64,000 nt of DNA from contig CBDATE010000028.1 in the NCBI GenBank assembly GCA_965199815.1, positions 186,001 to 250,000 of the forward strand, written 5' to 3'. The notes under the pieces were generated by a model, which was not told the origin of the DNA, ran no database searches, and saw only the letters and a program-made list of their open reading frames with translations. Below are positions 52,690 through 61,986 of the stretch, in pieces; the first letter of the stretch is position 1, and every line of letters starts with the position of its first letter. A program made the position numbers and the translations under genes. Source of the stretch: Azotimanducus sp965199815 (GTDB lineage: Bacteria; Pseudomonadota; Gammaproteobacteria; Pseudomonadales; Azotimanducaceae).

Positions 52690-52905
52690 CTAATACAGGC
52701 GCTCGAAGCGCCTCGCCTCGCGTTGCAGCTTCTTCTGATGGCGTTTGACGGCTGCCGCAGCCTGACGTTTGCGCGCGGTGGTGGGCTTTTCGTAGGCTTC
52801 ACGTCGCCTGGCTTCGGAAAGTATGCCAGCTTTCTCGCAGGCGCGTTTGAAGCGTCGCAAGGCGACATCAAAGGGTTCGTTTTCTCTTACCTTGACGGAC
52901 GGCAT
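52690..52905 (-). CDS. rpsU: 30S ribosomal protein S21
   Basis: 71 residues, strongly basic: starts MPSVKVRENEPFDVALRRFK and ends in an Arg/Lys-rich tail, as S21 does. Here it stands alone, without the dnaG and rpoD genes that often follow it. A good promoter lies 38 bases upstream. No Shine-Dalgarno sequence is obvious before the ATG. Confidence 0.95.
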   Translation of the reverse strand: MPSVKVRENEPFDVALRRFKRACEKAGILSEARRREAYEKPTTARKRQAAAAVKRHQKKLQREARRFERLY

Positions 52906-52942
52906 AAGGGTATCTGATCAGCTTTCAGCGGCAAAGCCCGTC

Positions 52943-52971
52943 AGTTTACTGGAAGCTGAGGCATGATGCAA
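52943..52971 (-). promoter_or_regulatory. sigma-70-like promoter of rpsU
   Basis: On the minus strand TTGCAT and TAAACT are spaced by 17 bases, with the -10 about 38 bases before the rpsU ATG. Both hexamers keep the most conserved positions. Confidence 0.55.
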
Positions 52972-53060
52972 AATCAATATGGCGCTTTCCCGCCATCGCG
53001 CGCTGCCCCGCCCTGGGCCCTGTCCCGCCATCGCGCACCGTCCTGCAGGGTGCCTCCACC

Positions 53061-54260
53061 TCACACGCCCGGTATCGAGAGGATGTCCTGCGCCTGCTCA
53101 TAGTCCACGCCATCCACCGAGAAGCCGAATACCCGCAGAAACAGTTCGCGCACTCCGGCAAGGTCGCTCATCTCTGCAATGTTTGCGGAACTTGCCAGCT
53201 GCCAGCGACGCGCCACTTCCGCCTGCACATCATCGGCGAGCTCGAGTTCATCTATTCTCAATCGTCCCGCTTCGTCCATGTGCCGCTCCCCGGTTGCGTA
53301 TATCTGCGTACGGAACAGCCGCGCGATATGCGTCAGGGTTGATTCATGCATTCCGCGCTCCTTCAGTACCCTGAAGAGCAGGGACACATACAGTGGCACC
53401 ACCGGAATCGCCGTGCTCGCTTGGGTGACCGTGGCCATGAGCGCCGCGACCCGGGCATCCTGTCCCTGCCTGAGGCGACCACGAATGGCATCTGCGGCGC
53501 GGTCGAGGTCTTGCTTGGCGCGTCCGAGTGTACCCTTGTGATAGATAGGCCAGGTGAGTTCGCTGCCGAGATAGGTGTAGGCGAGCGTCTGAAAATCATC
53601 CGCCAGCAGATTCTGTGCGGCCAGCGCGTCGATCCAGTATTGCCAGTCCTCGCCGCCCATGACCGCCACGGTGCTCTGCGTCTCTTCCTCGCTGGCGGGT
53701 TCAAGCTGCACCTCGGTCACCTGCCCGGAATGTATGTCGAGTGTGCGCGAACTGACCGCTGAACCCAGCGGCTTGATGGCGGAACGATGCAGTTCGCCGG
53801 TTCTCGGATGCAGACGCACAGGCGATGCCAGACTGTACACGAGCAGGTCAACAGGTCCGAAATCCCTGGTCAGGAGTGTGCAGACGGTATCCTTCATCTC
53901 GTCCGAGAAGGCATCGCCATCCAGGCTTGACGCGGTCAGGCCACGCGCAGACGCGAGCGCGTCGAAGGCGCGCGTGTTGTACCAACCGGCGGAGCCGGTG
54001 CGCTTGCCGGCAGGTGCCTTCTCGAAGGACACGCCGAGGGTGCGCGCACCATAGCCAGCCGCTGCCAGGATACGCGATGCCAGTCCATAGCCGCCGGAAG
54101 CACCGAGAATCAGCGCCGTGCGCGGACCGCTTCGTGCATCACCGGGCGTATCGAGGGAGCGGGCTTCCGTTGCGGCAAAGTCGCGTCGTACCAATTCGGC
54201 ACATCCCGCGGGATGCGCGGTGGTACAGATGAATCCGCGTATTCTGGGTCGAACGATCAT
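53061..54260 (-). CDS. fabV: trans-2-enoyl-ACP/CoA reductase FabV
   Basis: NADH-dependent enoyl reductase that completes each fatty-acid elongation cycle and confers triclosan tolerance in species that have it. Begins MIVRPRIRGFICTTAHPAGC, as FabV does. Rossmann motif LILGASGGYGLASR near residue 50, then DLLVYSLASPVR, and the active-site Tyr region TLAYTYLGSELTWPIYHKGT near 230. 399 residues, typical length. It starts 11 bp after the folA stop on the same strand, so it is probably in the lgt-thyA-folA transcript. No fabI in the window. Confidence 0.94.
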   Translation of the reverse strand: MIVRPRIRGFICTTAHPAGCAELVRRDFAATEARSLDTPGDARSGPRTALILGASGGYGLASRILAAAGYGARTLGVSFEKAPAGKRTGSAGWYNTRAFDALASARGLTASSLDGDAFSDEMKDTVCTLLTRDFGPVDLLVYSLASPVRLHPRTGELHRSAIKPLGSAVSSRTLDIHSGQVTEVQLEPASEEETQSTVAVMGGEDWQYWIDALAAQNLLADDFQTLAYTYLGSELTWPIYHKGTLGRAKQDLDRAADAIRGRLRQGQDARVAALMATVTQASTAIPVVPLYVSLLFRVLKERGMHESTLTHIARLFRTQIYATGERHMDEAGRLRIDELELADDVQAEVARRWQLASSANIAEMSDLAGVRELFLRVFGFSVDGVDYEQAQDILSIPGV

Positions 54261-54270
54261 TCGCCTGGTC

Positions 54271-54780
54271 TCATTTGCGCTCGAAAATCTCGAAGGTGAA
54301 GGGATATGCGTGTTCGCCATCCGACTCGTGCCGTTCACAGAATACGCGACACCACGCATCCATGCACATTTCGGGAAAGAAGGTATCGCCCGAGAGTTCG
54401 GCATGCACGAGTGTACGGTACAGACGCTGCACTGCGAAGTCGCCGGTGGTTTCGAGCGCCTGCTGATACACCTGACTGCCGCCGAGCACCATGGGTTCGA
54501 GCGGGCTTGCCGGATCCAGCGCCTTGTATGCTTCTTCGAGGTCGGCCATGAGTTCTGCCCCCGGCGCGGCACAGGACACATTGCGGCTGAGCACCAGATT
54601 GCGCCTGCCCGGCAGCGCCGCCCCCATGCTCTCGAAGGTGCGCCGACCCATGATCACCGGCTTGCCGCGCGTGTGATGAAAAAACCAGCGCATATCCCTT
54701 GGCAGATTCCACGGCAAGTTGTTGTCCCGGCCGATGACGCGGTTCTCGCTCATGGCCCAGATGAGTGCCGGTGCGGTCAC
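54271..54780 (-). CDS. folA: dihydrofolate reductase
   Basis: Reduces dihydrofolate, regenerating the cofactor consumed by ThyA. Starts TAPALIWAMSENRVIGRDNNLPW, with the Met20-loop residues and the PW pair, then VIMGRRTFESMG and LGGSQVY. The start is taken as GTG at 54780, 19 bases after the thyA stop; no ATG exists before the conserved strand. 169 residues with this start, slightly longer than E. coli FolA. Directly downstream of thyA, the usual arrangement. Confidence 0.92.
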   Translation of the reverse strand: MTAPALIWAMSENRVIGRDNNLPWNLPRDMRWFFHHTRGKPVIMGRRTFESMGAALPGRRNLVLSRNVSCAAPGAELMADLEEAYKALDPASPLEPMVLGGSQVYQQALETTGDFAVQRLYRTLVHAELSGDTFFPEMCMDAWCRVFCERHESDGEHAYPFTFEIFERK

Positions 54781-54799
54781 TTGTGAGCTGCCGGGCTTG

Positions 54800-55594
54800 T
54801 CAGACCGCGATGGGTGCGGCGATGGATGGGTGGCATTGATAGCCTTCCAGGCGAAAGTCTTCATAGCGAAAGGTGAAGATATCGCGCACTTGCGGGTTGA
54901 TGTGCATGTGTGGCAGTGGCAGCGGAGCGCGGGTGAGTTGCAGGTCGGCCTGCTCCAGATGATTGAGATACAGATGCACATCACCGAAGGTGTGGATGAA
55001 CTCGCCGGGTTCGAGGTCGCACACCTGCGCCATCATCATGGTGAGCAGCGCATAGGAGGCGATGTTGAACGGTACGCCGAGAAACAGGTCTGCGCTGCGC
55101 TGATAGAGCTGGCACGACAGATGTCCGTCGGCCACATGGAACTGAAACATGTTGTGACAGGGCGGCAGTGCCATGGCATCGACGAGTGCCACGTTCCAGG
55201 CGCTCACGATCAGGCGACGCGACTCGGGAGCATGACGAATGTCATGCACGACTCGCTGTATCTGATCGATGGTGCCACCCTCCGGTGTCGGCCAACTGCG
55301 CCATTGCGAGCCGTACACGGGGCCGAGTTCGCCTTCCTCGTCCGCCCATTCGTCCCAGATGTGTACGTCCTCGGCTTGCAATGAACGTACATTGGTTTCT
55401 CCGCGCAGAAACCACAGCAATTCGTGAATCACGCCCTTCAGAAACACCTTCTTGGTGGTGACCAGTGGAAACCCCTGCGACAGGTCGTAGCGCGTCTGCC
55501 GCCCGAACAGGCTCCGTACTCCCGTGCCGGTGCGGTCGCCCTTCCGGTGCCCGCGGTCGCGCACCTCTCGCATGAGGTCAAGATAGGTCTGCAT
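54800..55594 (-). CDS. thyA: thymidylate synthase
   Basis: Methylates dUMP to dTMP. 264 residues, the same as E. coli ThyA. Folate-site Arg in DRTGTGVRSLFG, catalytic Cys in ALPPCHNMFQFHV near residue 146, dUMP-binding RRLIVSAWN and QRSADLFLGVPFNIASYALL. The ATG at 55594 lies inside the end of lgt (17-bp overlap). Middle gene of lgt-thyA-folA. Confidence 0.96.
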   Translation of the reverse strand: MQTYLDLMREVRDRGHRKGDRTGTGVRSLFGRQTRYDLSQGFPLVTTKKVFLKGVIHELLWFLRGETNVRSLQAEDVHIWDEWADEEGELGPVYGSQWRSWPTPEGGTIDQIQRVVHDIRHAPESRRLIVSAWNVALVDAMALPPCHNMFQFHVADGHLSCQLYQRSADLFLGVPFNIASYALLTMMMAQVCDLEPGEFIHTFGDVHLYLNHLEQADLQLTRAPLPLPHMHINPQVRDIFTFRYEDFRLEGYQCHPSIAAPIAV

Positions 55595-56417
55595 GTGTGC
55601 TCCGCGAAACCCGCCAGTACATGAGGGCACCGATGAGGACCATCGCAGCCGACAGGCATTGTCCCATGGTGATGCCGATGCCGAACAGGAACCCCAGCCA
55701 GGGGTCCGGGGCGCGGAACAGTTCGGTGATCAGGCGTATCGCGCCGTAGAGCAGCAGGAAGACGGCAGACACCTGACCGGTGATTCTGCGGCTGCCTGAA
55801 TACCACCAGACCAGCGCAAACAGCAGCAGCCCCTCGGAGAAGGCTTGATACAGGGATGAGGGATGTCTGAGCGCCGTCTCGAACACACCCTGACAGCCCG
55901 GATTCAGCTCCATCACCGCGCGGCAGGGAAAATGCAACCCGAAGCCGCTCTCGGTGACGCGACCGGGCAGTTCGGTATTGGCGAAATTGCCGAGCCGCCC
56001 CAGGCCGAGACCTGTGGGCACGAGTGGCGCGACAAAATCCGCTGTGTGCAGAAACGACAGGCCACTGCGCCGACTCTGTAGCCAGATGCCCGCACATACG
56101 CCGAGCAGCCCGCCGTGAAAGGATAAACCGCCCTCCCAGATGCGAAACAGCCACAGCGGGTCCTGTAACAGCAGGTCGCTGCCATAGAAGATGGCGAAGC
56201 CGAGGCGGCCCCCGAGAATCGCGCCGAGGGCACCGTACCAGACGAGATCGAACATGGCATCTTCGGGCTTTGCGTGTCCCGCCAGCCCCAGCCTGTGGAT
56301 ACGTTTGCGGCCAAGCTGCCAGACGATGCAGAAGGCGGCCAGGTAGGCGAGTCCGTACCAGCGCAGCGCCACCGGTCCAAGCGCGAAAATGACTGGGTCT
56401 ATGTGCGGGTAGTTCAA
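55578..56417 (-). CDS. lgt: prolipoprotein diacylglyceryl transferase
   Basis: Inner-membrane enzyme that attaches diacylglycerol to the lipobox Cys of lipoproteins such as Pal and the AttH-like protein encoded here. 279 residues with seven membrane helices; RWYGLAYLAAF at the start, GGLSFHGGLLGV with the essential His, and the Lgt signature GRLGNFANTELPGR near residue 140. The ATG at 56417 begins MNYPHIDPVIFALGP, as expected. Confidence 0.96.
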   Translation of the reverse strand: MNYPHIDPVIFALGPVALRWYGLAYLAAFCIVWQLGRKRIHRLGLAGHAKPEDAMFDLVWYGALGAILGGRLGFAIFYGSDLLLQDPLWLFRIWEGGLSFHGGLLGVCAGIWLQSRRSGLSFLHTADFVAPLVPTGLGLGRLGNFANTELPGRVTESGFGLHFPCRAVMELNPGCQGVFETALRHPSSLYQAFSEGLLLFALVWWYSGSRRITGQVSAVFLLLYGAIRLITELFRAPDPWLGFLFGIGITMGQCLSAAMVLIGALMYWRVSRSTHADLS

Positions 56418-56531
56418 GGTCAGTATCTCTTGGTGGTCTCGTCAGGCCCACGGATAGACCTGACGAGACCATGCCTACAATAGCACCGAGCGAACTGTGT
56501 GTTCGCATCCGAATCGCAAGGAGAACCCCGC

Positions 56532-57296
56532 ATGTGTCTCATCGCCCTCGCATATCGCGTACATCCTGATGTGGAGCTGGCGGTGGCAGCGAATCGGGAC
56601 GAGCTGCATGCGCGCATGACTCTGGGCGCGCAGCATCTGGTGGATGCGCCACATGTCGTTGCTGGGTGCGACCTCGAAGCCGGCGGCACCTGGCTGGGCA
56701 TGACGACGCATGGCCGCTTCGCTGCCCTGACCAACCGCGCGGGACCCCGTCGCCAGGGGCTGCCTTCCCGTGGGCATCTGGTGGCCGAATTCCTCAAGCA
56801 GAAGAAGGCGAAAATTACCGAGTATGCGTTCGGCATCAGGGGCAACGAGTACGCCGGCTTCAACCTGATCCTCTATGACGGAGAATCCCTGTGCTACGCA
56901 AGCAATGAGTATCGCGACATCAAAACCCTGAAGCCGGGAATATACGCCATCTCCAACACTGCCCTTGATGCCGACTGGCCGAAGATGCGCGTGAGCGCGG
57001 CGTTGTTGCAGCGCACACTTGATGCCGGGTGCGACAAGGGCATGCTGTTCGCCGGGATGCGCGATGCGTCGCCCATAACCGATGCCACGCCCGATGTCAG
57101 CGTCAGTGGCAATGAACGCCCGGCACCTGATTCCGGTCAATTTGCCTCCAGGGTGTTCGTGATGGGCGAGGAATACGGCACCAGATCAACGACGCTGGTG
57201 TTCATTCGTCCGCAATCGCTTGAATATGAAGAGCGCAGCTACGATCCGCAGGGGCTGCCGAGCATGCAGCGCAGCTTTTCACTAGGGAAGGTCTGA
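56532..57296 (+). CDS. NRDE-domain protein (TANGO2 family)
   Basis: 254 residues. Begins MCLIALAYR and carries the defining AANRDEL motif near residue 27, then GGTWLGMTTHGRFAALTNR. The Cys at position 2 could become an N-terminal nucleophile after Met removal, as proposed for this family. Eukaryotic TANGO2 has been linked to heme handling; no bacterial reaction is established. The ATG at 56532 has AAGGAGAA 9 bases upstream. Divergent from lgt. Confidence 0.88.
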   Translation: MCLIALAYRVHPDVELAVAANRDELHARMTLGAQHLVDAPHVVAGCDLEAGGTWLGMTTHGRFAALTNRAGPRRQGLPSRGHLVAEFLKQKKAKITEYAFGIRGNEYAGFNLILYDGESLCYASNEYRDIKTLKPGIYAISNTALDADWPKMRVSAALLQRTLDAGCDKGMLFAGMRDASPITDATPDVSVSGNERPAPDSGQFASRVFVMGEEYGTRSTTLVFIRPQSLEYEERSYDPQGLPSMQRSFSLGKV

Positions 57297-57341
57297 ATAC
57301 CGGGATGCACATGATGCACGTATTGTCATCGGGCACTCGGA

Positions 57342-59663
57342 TCAAGTGTGCGCTCCGCCGTCGGGCACTCTTTCGGCGAGTGAACCTGGCAGCTGGCGCG
57401 GCATCATGCGTTCGAGCCCCATGGCGCGAATCTTCTCCTGCATGAAGCGGCTCACCTCTTCAGCGTTCGACATACGCAGGACGCGCGCCAGCATGCGTCT
57501 TGCCTGAATGAGCCCCACCTGCCGCAGCACCCACTTGATGCGCGGGATACTGGCCGCGTTCATGGACAGCACGTCGTAGCCCATGGCGATGAGGAGAATC
57601 GCGCCCGGCGCAGTACCCGCCATCTCGCCGCATATACCAATCGGTTTGGATTCGGCATGTGCCGCCAGCGCGACTTCGCGCAGCGCCCGGATAACCGCTG
57701 GATGCAGTTCCTGATAGAGACCCGCCACGCGGCTGTTGTTGCGGTCCACAGCGAGCATGTACTGCGTGAGATCGTTGGAGCCGACGGCGAGAAAATCCAC
57801 ACATTTGGCCAGCGCATCGGCCTGATAGACAGCGGCCGGCACCTCGATCATCACGCCCACCTGCGGCGGTTTGACATCCAGTCCCTCGTCGCGGATTTCC
57901 TCGTAGGCGCGCGCAATGAGTGCCTTGGCTTCGGCGACCTCGAGCAGGTTGGAGATCATCGGCAGCATGATTCTCAAGGGGCATTCAAGGCCGGCATTGG
58001 CGGCGATCATGGCGCGCGTCTGGGCGATGAAGATATCCGGGTGATCCAGCATCACGCGAATCCCGCGCCAGCCGAGAAACGGGTTGTCCTCGGAGATGGG
58101 GAAGTAACTCAGCGACTTGTCGCCACCTATGTCCAGAGTGCGAATAGTCACCGGGCGCGGCTCGAAAGCTTCCATCTGCTCCCGGTAGATAAGACGCTGC
58201 TCCTCCTCGGTGGGGAATGTATCGCTGGTCATGAATGGTACTTCGGTGCGGAACAGGCCAATGCCCTCTGCGCCCATGTCGAGCGAACGGGTCAGGTCGC
58301 TCGACAGGCCGATATTCACCCACAGCCGCACCCGCAATCCGTCGCGCGTGATGCAGGGTTCATTCTTCAGCGCCATGAGCTCGTGGTTGAACTCGGCTTC
58401 CTCGCTGATAAGCGATTCGAAGTACTGCGTCAGATGCGTTGAGGGGTTGGCGAAGACGCGGCCGTAATGGCCATCGACGATGAGTTCCTGCCCTTCGAGG
58501 TCGAGAATTGGCAGATCGACGGCACCGACCACGGTCGGCACGTTGAGCGCGCGCGCGAGTATGGCCAGGTGCGAGTTGGCGGAACCGCGGGCGGAGACGA
58601 TGCCCTCGAGATGCGCTTCGTCAAAGCCGGCGACTATATCGGCGGTGATTTCTTCGCCGATGATAATTACGCCTTCGCTCACATCCTGACGCTCGTGATT
58701 GATTTCGGTGAGACCATCAAGCAGTCGGCGACCGATACTGCGCACGTCGGCACCGCGCTCACGCAGGTATTCGTCCTCGAAGTTGACAAAAGCGCGCGAG
58801 TGCTCGGAGACCACATCAAGCAGCGCACCTTGCGCCCAGTTGCCCTCGCGAATCTTGTTGCGGATTTCAAGCGGCAGGCTGTTGTCGTCAAGCATGTGCT
58901 GATAGGCATCGAATACCGCCTGTTCGTCCTTGCCGACGCGCCCTTCGAGTCGCTCGGCGAGGGTGGCAATCTCGTGCCGGGCTTGCGCCAGCGCACGGTC
59001 GAAGCGTTCCAGCTCTTCGTCGATTTCCGTGATGCGTCTGCGCGTGATGGATTCGAGTTGCAGCGGTGCCTGCACCACCATGGCGCGCGCATGCGCTATT
59101 CCGGGCGCGCCGCGCAGTCCCGTGTAGCGGGCATCGACCGGAATCTGCGGAATAGACGGCTGCAGCACGAAAGGTACGCCGCCCATGGCATCTGTGTGCG
59201 CGATGATGCCGGAGAGCTGCGCCGCGAGGGTAACGAGAAAAGCTTCTTCCTGTTCGTTGAAGCGGGTCTCTTCCTGGCCTTGAACGACGAGTACGCCGAG
59301 TACGCGGCGGGCAGCAATGAGTGGTACGCCGAGGAAGGAAGGAAAGATCTCTTCGCCAATGCCTTCAATGAGCTCGAAACGGGGATGCAGCCTGGCGTTC
59401 TTGAGGTTGATCGGCTCGGCGCGCCCGGCCACGTAGGACACCAGTCCCTTGCCTTTCTTGAGCGAGGCCTTGCCGATCATGTCCTGCTTGAGGCCATGGC
59501 TGGCCACCAGCAGGTGACGGTCATTCTCTTCGTCGCACAAATAGACGCTGCATACATCTACCCCCATGGCCTCGTGGATGCGCTCCACCATGAGCTCGAG
59601 CACACGCCGCAAATCCGATTCGGAGTGCACTTCCTGAATGATGGCGCGCAGAGAATTCAGCAT
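57342..59663 (-). CDS. ptsP: phosphoenolpyruvate-protein phosphotransferase PtsP (EI-Ntr)
   Basis: First enzyme of the nitrogen-type phosphotransferase relay, passing phosphate from PEP to NPr. 773 residues: an N-terminal GAF domain (about 1-160; the EVHSESDLRRVLELMVERIH start is typical) that senses a small ligand, then the enzyme I part with the phosphorylated His in GSANSHLAILARALNVPT near residue 365 and the PEP-binding GIGLFRTE and GVMIEVPA, then SNDLTQYMLAVDR. Its start overlaps the rppH end by 7 bp. The rest of the PTS-Ntr is not in the window. Confidence 0.95.
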   Translation of the reverse strand: MLNSLRAIIQEVHSESDLRRVLELMVERIHEAMGVDVCSVYLCDEENDRHLLVASHGLKQDMIGKASLKKGKGLVSYVAGRAEPINLKNARLHPRFELIEGIGEEIFPSFLGVPLIAARRVLGVLVVQGQEETRFNEQEEAFLVTLAAQLSGIIAHTDAMGGVPFVLQPSIPQIPVDARYTGLRGAPGIAHARAMVVQAPLQLESITRRRITEIDEELERFDRALAQARHEIATLAERLEGRVGKDEQAVFDAYQHMLDDNSLPLEIRNKIREGNWAQGALLDVVSEHSRAFVNFEDEYLRERGADVRSIGRRLLDGLTEINHERQDVSEGVIIIGEEITADIVAGFDEAHLEGIVSARGSANSHLAILARALNVPTVVGAVDLPILDLEGQELIVDGHYGRVFANPSTHLTQYFESLISEEAEFNHELMALKNEPCITRDGLRVRLWVNIGLSSDLTRSLDMGAEGIGLFRTEVPFMTSDTFPTEEEQRLIYREQMEAFEPRPVTIRTLDIGGDKSLSYFPISEDNPFLGWRGIRVMLDHPDIFIAQTRAMIAANAGLECPLRIMLPMISNLLEVAEAKALIARAYEEIRDEGLDVKPPQVGVMIEVPAAVYQADALAKCVDFLAVGSNDLTQYMLAVDRNNSRVAGLYQELHPAVIRALREVALAAHAESKPIGICGEMAGTAPGAILLIAMGYDVLSMNAASIPRIKWVLRQVGLIQARRMLARVLRMSNAEEVSRFMQEKIRAMGLERMMPRQLPGSLAERVPDGGAHT

Positions 59664-60142
59664 GTGACATGCTCCCTGAGCCGGGGTGCCAGTTCAGTCA
59701 TGGCACTGCCATAGACGCGCCGCTTGAAATCCACGATGCAGTGCAGGGGGTACCAGTAGCTGACCCAGCGCCACTGATCGAATTCGGGTGTTGTTTCATG
59801 GTCCAGGCGGATGTCCTCATCTTGTCCGAGAAAACGCAATAGATACCATTTCTGGCGCTGCCCCACGAACTCCCTGTGGCCAGAGCGTCGCCGGAATCGC
59901 TTCGGGACGCGATACCTGAACCAGGAGCCGGTGCTCGCCAGCAGGCTTACAGCGCTCGCTTCCAGTCCCAGTTCTTCCATGAGTTCCCGGTAGAGCGCGT
60001 CTTGCGGGGCTTCATCCGGTGCCACGCCACCTTGTGGAAATTGCCACGCTTCACTGCCGCTGCGCCGCGCCAGCAATACGTGATCCTGCCTGTTCGCCAG
60101 GATGAAGGCGACATTCGGCCTGTAGCGATTTGCGTTCCGCAC
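59657..60142 (-). CDS. rppH: RNA pyrophosphohydrolase RppH
   Basis: Removes pyrophosphate from mRNA 5' ends and so triggers decay. The N-terminal YRPNVAFIL and the Nudix box GGVAPDEAPQDALYRELMEE are clear, followed by WFRYRVPKRF and GQRQKWYLLRF. The GTG at 60142 gives 161 residues and the usual short lead before YRPNV; the frame runs open to 60352 but that part has no family resemblance. Immediately upstream of ptsP, the conserved pairing. Confidence 0.92.
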   Translation of the reverse strand: MRNANRYRPNVAFILANRQDHVLLARRSGSEAWQFPQGGVAPDEAPQDALYRELMEELGLEASAVSLLASTGSWFRYRVPKRFRRRSGHREFVGQRQKWYLLRFLGQDEDIRLDHETTPEFDQWRWVSYWYPLHCIVDFKRRVYGSAMTELAPRLREHVTC

Positions 60143-60278
60143 GAGCGTGCAAATGCGAAAGGGAGGCGATTGTTTCACACTTCCGGCGATGGCGACAATG
60201 ACGCAGCGATGCCTGCCTCTCTGCCAACCCCGGGTACGCGGCTCAGCGTTCAAAGTGCGTCGGGATTGGTGAACCGCA

Positions 60279-61682
60279 TCAGCCAGAACTGGCTTGCTGA
60301 CGATGACGCGATTGCAGGGCTGCGCGAACCGTGTCGTGAGCGGCCCGATCAAAGCGAAACTTCGACCGGAAGAGCCAGGCCCCGATGATGTGCGCCACGC
60401 CGGGGAACAGGCAGTAGAGGCCCATGATGGTCAATATCACCGTGCGTGTCTGCACCTCGTTCGGGATGTAGCCGGCAAACTCCATCACCGCGCCGATCAG
60501 CACCACCATGAAACTCAGCGAAACCTTGGTCGAGAAGTGCCAGCAGGCATAGTAGGCCCCTTCGCGGCGTGTGCCTGTGTGCAGCTCGTCATAATCAATG
60601 ACATCGGCCAATACGGAAGAGGACAGAATGGAGCCGCATCCCGCCGCAGCGCCCACGATCAGTGTGATAACGGGAAACAGGATGAGCTGTTGTGGCTGCT
60701 CGAGAAATGCGCCCAGGAAGAGCAGATTGAAGCCAGCCGCGGTGAGCCACATGGCGGATAACCACACACGCGGCTTGCCGTACTTGCCAGCCAACCACAC
60801 CCACAGAGGTGTCGAGATGCCGCCCGCAATGATGTACAGGGAGATGATGACGAGCGAGAAGATTTGCATCCCGAGCACATAGTCGGCCACGTACAGGGTG
60901 AGGATGCCAATAGTGGAATATCCGGTACGTTCGATGAAGTTGACGATCAACAGGATGCGCGCATGTGGATTCTTCCAGAGCGTTGCGAAGGAGCGCAATA
61001 CAGGCTCGTTCGCCACCCGCTGCGGCGCTTTCTCGGGCAATGCCACCACGCACAGCATGATGAGTACGAAAGCGATGAGCCCCGCGCCCAGGCTCAGTTG
61101 GCTCACCGATGCCTTTTGCGAGACGAGTGAGCCTTCGTCTGGCCAGATCACGAACGCGAGACCCGCCAGCGCCAGCAGCATACCGACATACTGCGCCACG
61201 GTATGTGCGCCAAAGAGACGGCTGCGCTCGTGGTAGTCGGGCGTCAGTTCCGCGCCCCAGGCATAGTGCGGCACCTGAATCGCGGTCAATGCGGTGTAGA
61301 TGCCGATCATGCCGACACCAACCCAGATGGCAAGCGCTGTCTGGGACAATCCACTGGGCTGGGTGTACATCATGATGCCGACCAGTCCCAATGGAATGGC
61401 GGCAGCGCCGATCCAGGGGCGGCGGCGTCCAAAACGCGAGCGCGTACGGTCGCTCAGGTAGCCGACCATTGGGTCCGAGATCGTGTCCCAGAGACGCGCC
61501 AGGCCAAACATGACACCGACGATGGTCGAAGAGATCAGCAGTACGTCGGTCGAGTACTTCACCGCGTACAGAATCATGAAGTTGAAATAGAAGCCGTAGG
61601 CGAGAACCGGCGCGCAGTAGAGCAGGGTGTCCCTGCGTGAGACGCTTTCGGTGTACGGGGTTTGTGCAGTCGGGCTTGGCAT
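60279..61682 (-). CDS. MFS transporter of the GPH (MelB-like) cation:sugar symporter type
   Basis: Twelve-helix inner-membrane symporter. It has ARLWDTISDPMVGYLSDRTR and GRRRPWI in the first loop and DVIDYDELHTGTRREG in the second half, the signatures of the glycoside-pentoside-hexuronide family. 467 residues from the ATG at 61682; a start at 61724 is possible. The substrate cannot be told; no sugar-metabolism gene is adjacent. It precedes rppH on the same strand with a gap of about 136 bp. Confidence 0.86.
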   Translation of the reverse strand: MPSPTAQTPYTESVSRRDTLLYCAPVLAYGFYFNFMILYAVKYSTDVLLISSTIVGVMFGLARLWDTISDPMVGYLSDRTRSRFGRRRPWIGAAAIPLGLVGIMMYTQPSGLSQTALAIWVGVGMIGIYTALTAIQVPHYAWGAELTPDYHERSRLFGAHTVAQYVGMLLALAGLAFVIWPDEGSLVSQKASVSQLSLGAGLIAFVLIMLCVVALPEKAPQRVANEPVLRSFATLWKNPHARILLIVNFIERTGYSTIGILTLYVADYVLGMQIFSLVIISLYIIAGGISTPLWVWLAGKYGKPRVWLSAMWLTAAGFNLLFLGAFLEQPQQLILFPVITLIVGAAAGCGSILSSSVLADVIDYDELHTGTRREGAYYACWHFSTKVSLSFMVVLIGAVMEFAGYIPNEVQTRTVILTIMGLYCLFPGVAHIIGAWLFRSKFRFDRAAHDTVRAALQSRHRQQASSG

Positions 61683-61795
61683 ACGTGATGACTGGTGCTT
61701 GTGCGGCGCGACGGCCGAGGTCACGCATTGCGAACAGTGGATTCCGCATCCACCTGCGAAGGCTACACCGGGGATGCCGACTGTGCGACCGGCGA

Positions 61796-61871
61796 TGGTG
61801 GGTCGTCTGGGGCTCGAACCCAGGGCCCACGGGTTAAAAGCCCGCTGCTCTACCGACTGAGCTAACGACCC
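61796..61871 (-). tRNA. tRNA-Lys(UUU)
   Basis: 76 bases including an encoded CCA. The acceptor stem GGGTCGT pairs with ACGACCC; D arm AGCTCAGTCGGTAGAGC; anticodon loop CTTTTAA gives UUU (61836-61838); the T arm contains GTTCGAGC. It follows cpoB, a common position for tRNA-Lys in gammaproteobacteria. Confidence 0.97.
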
Positions 61872-61986
61872 GCACTCACGGAGGAGTATTTTAGTGGTCT
61901 GCGCGACTGTTTTGGACTAGTTACACGGAGCTGATCGGGCTCTGTCGCGAGAAGTCGCGCTGCCCAACTTGCCCGCGCGGCCCACC

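Noticed and set aside
58467..59714. 415-codon plus-strand frame opposite ptsP
   Set aside because: Antisense shadow of the well-supported ptsP gene.
61796..61871. tRNA-Lys as an island attachment site
   Set aside because: No integrase and no repeated tRNA 3' end was found nearby; the genes on both sides are core genes.
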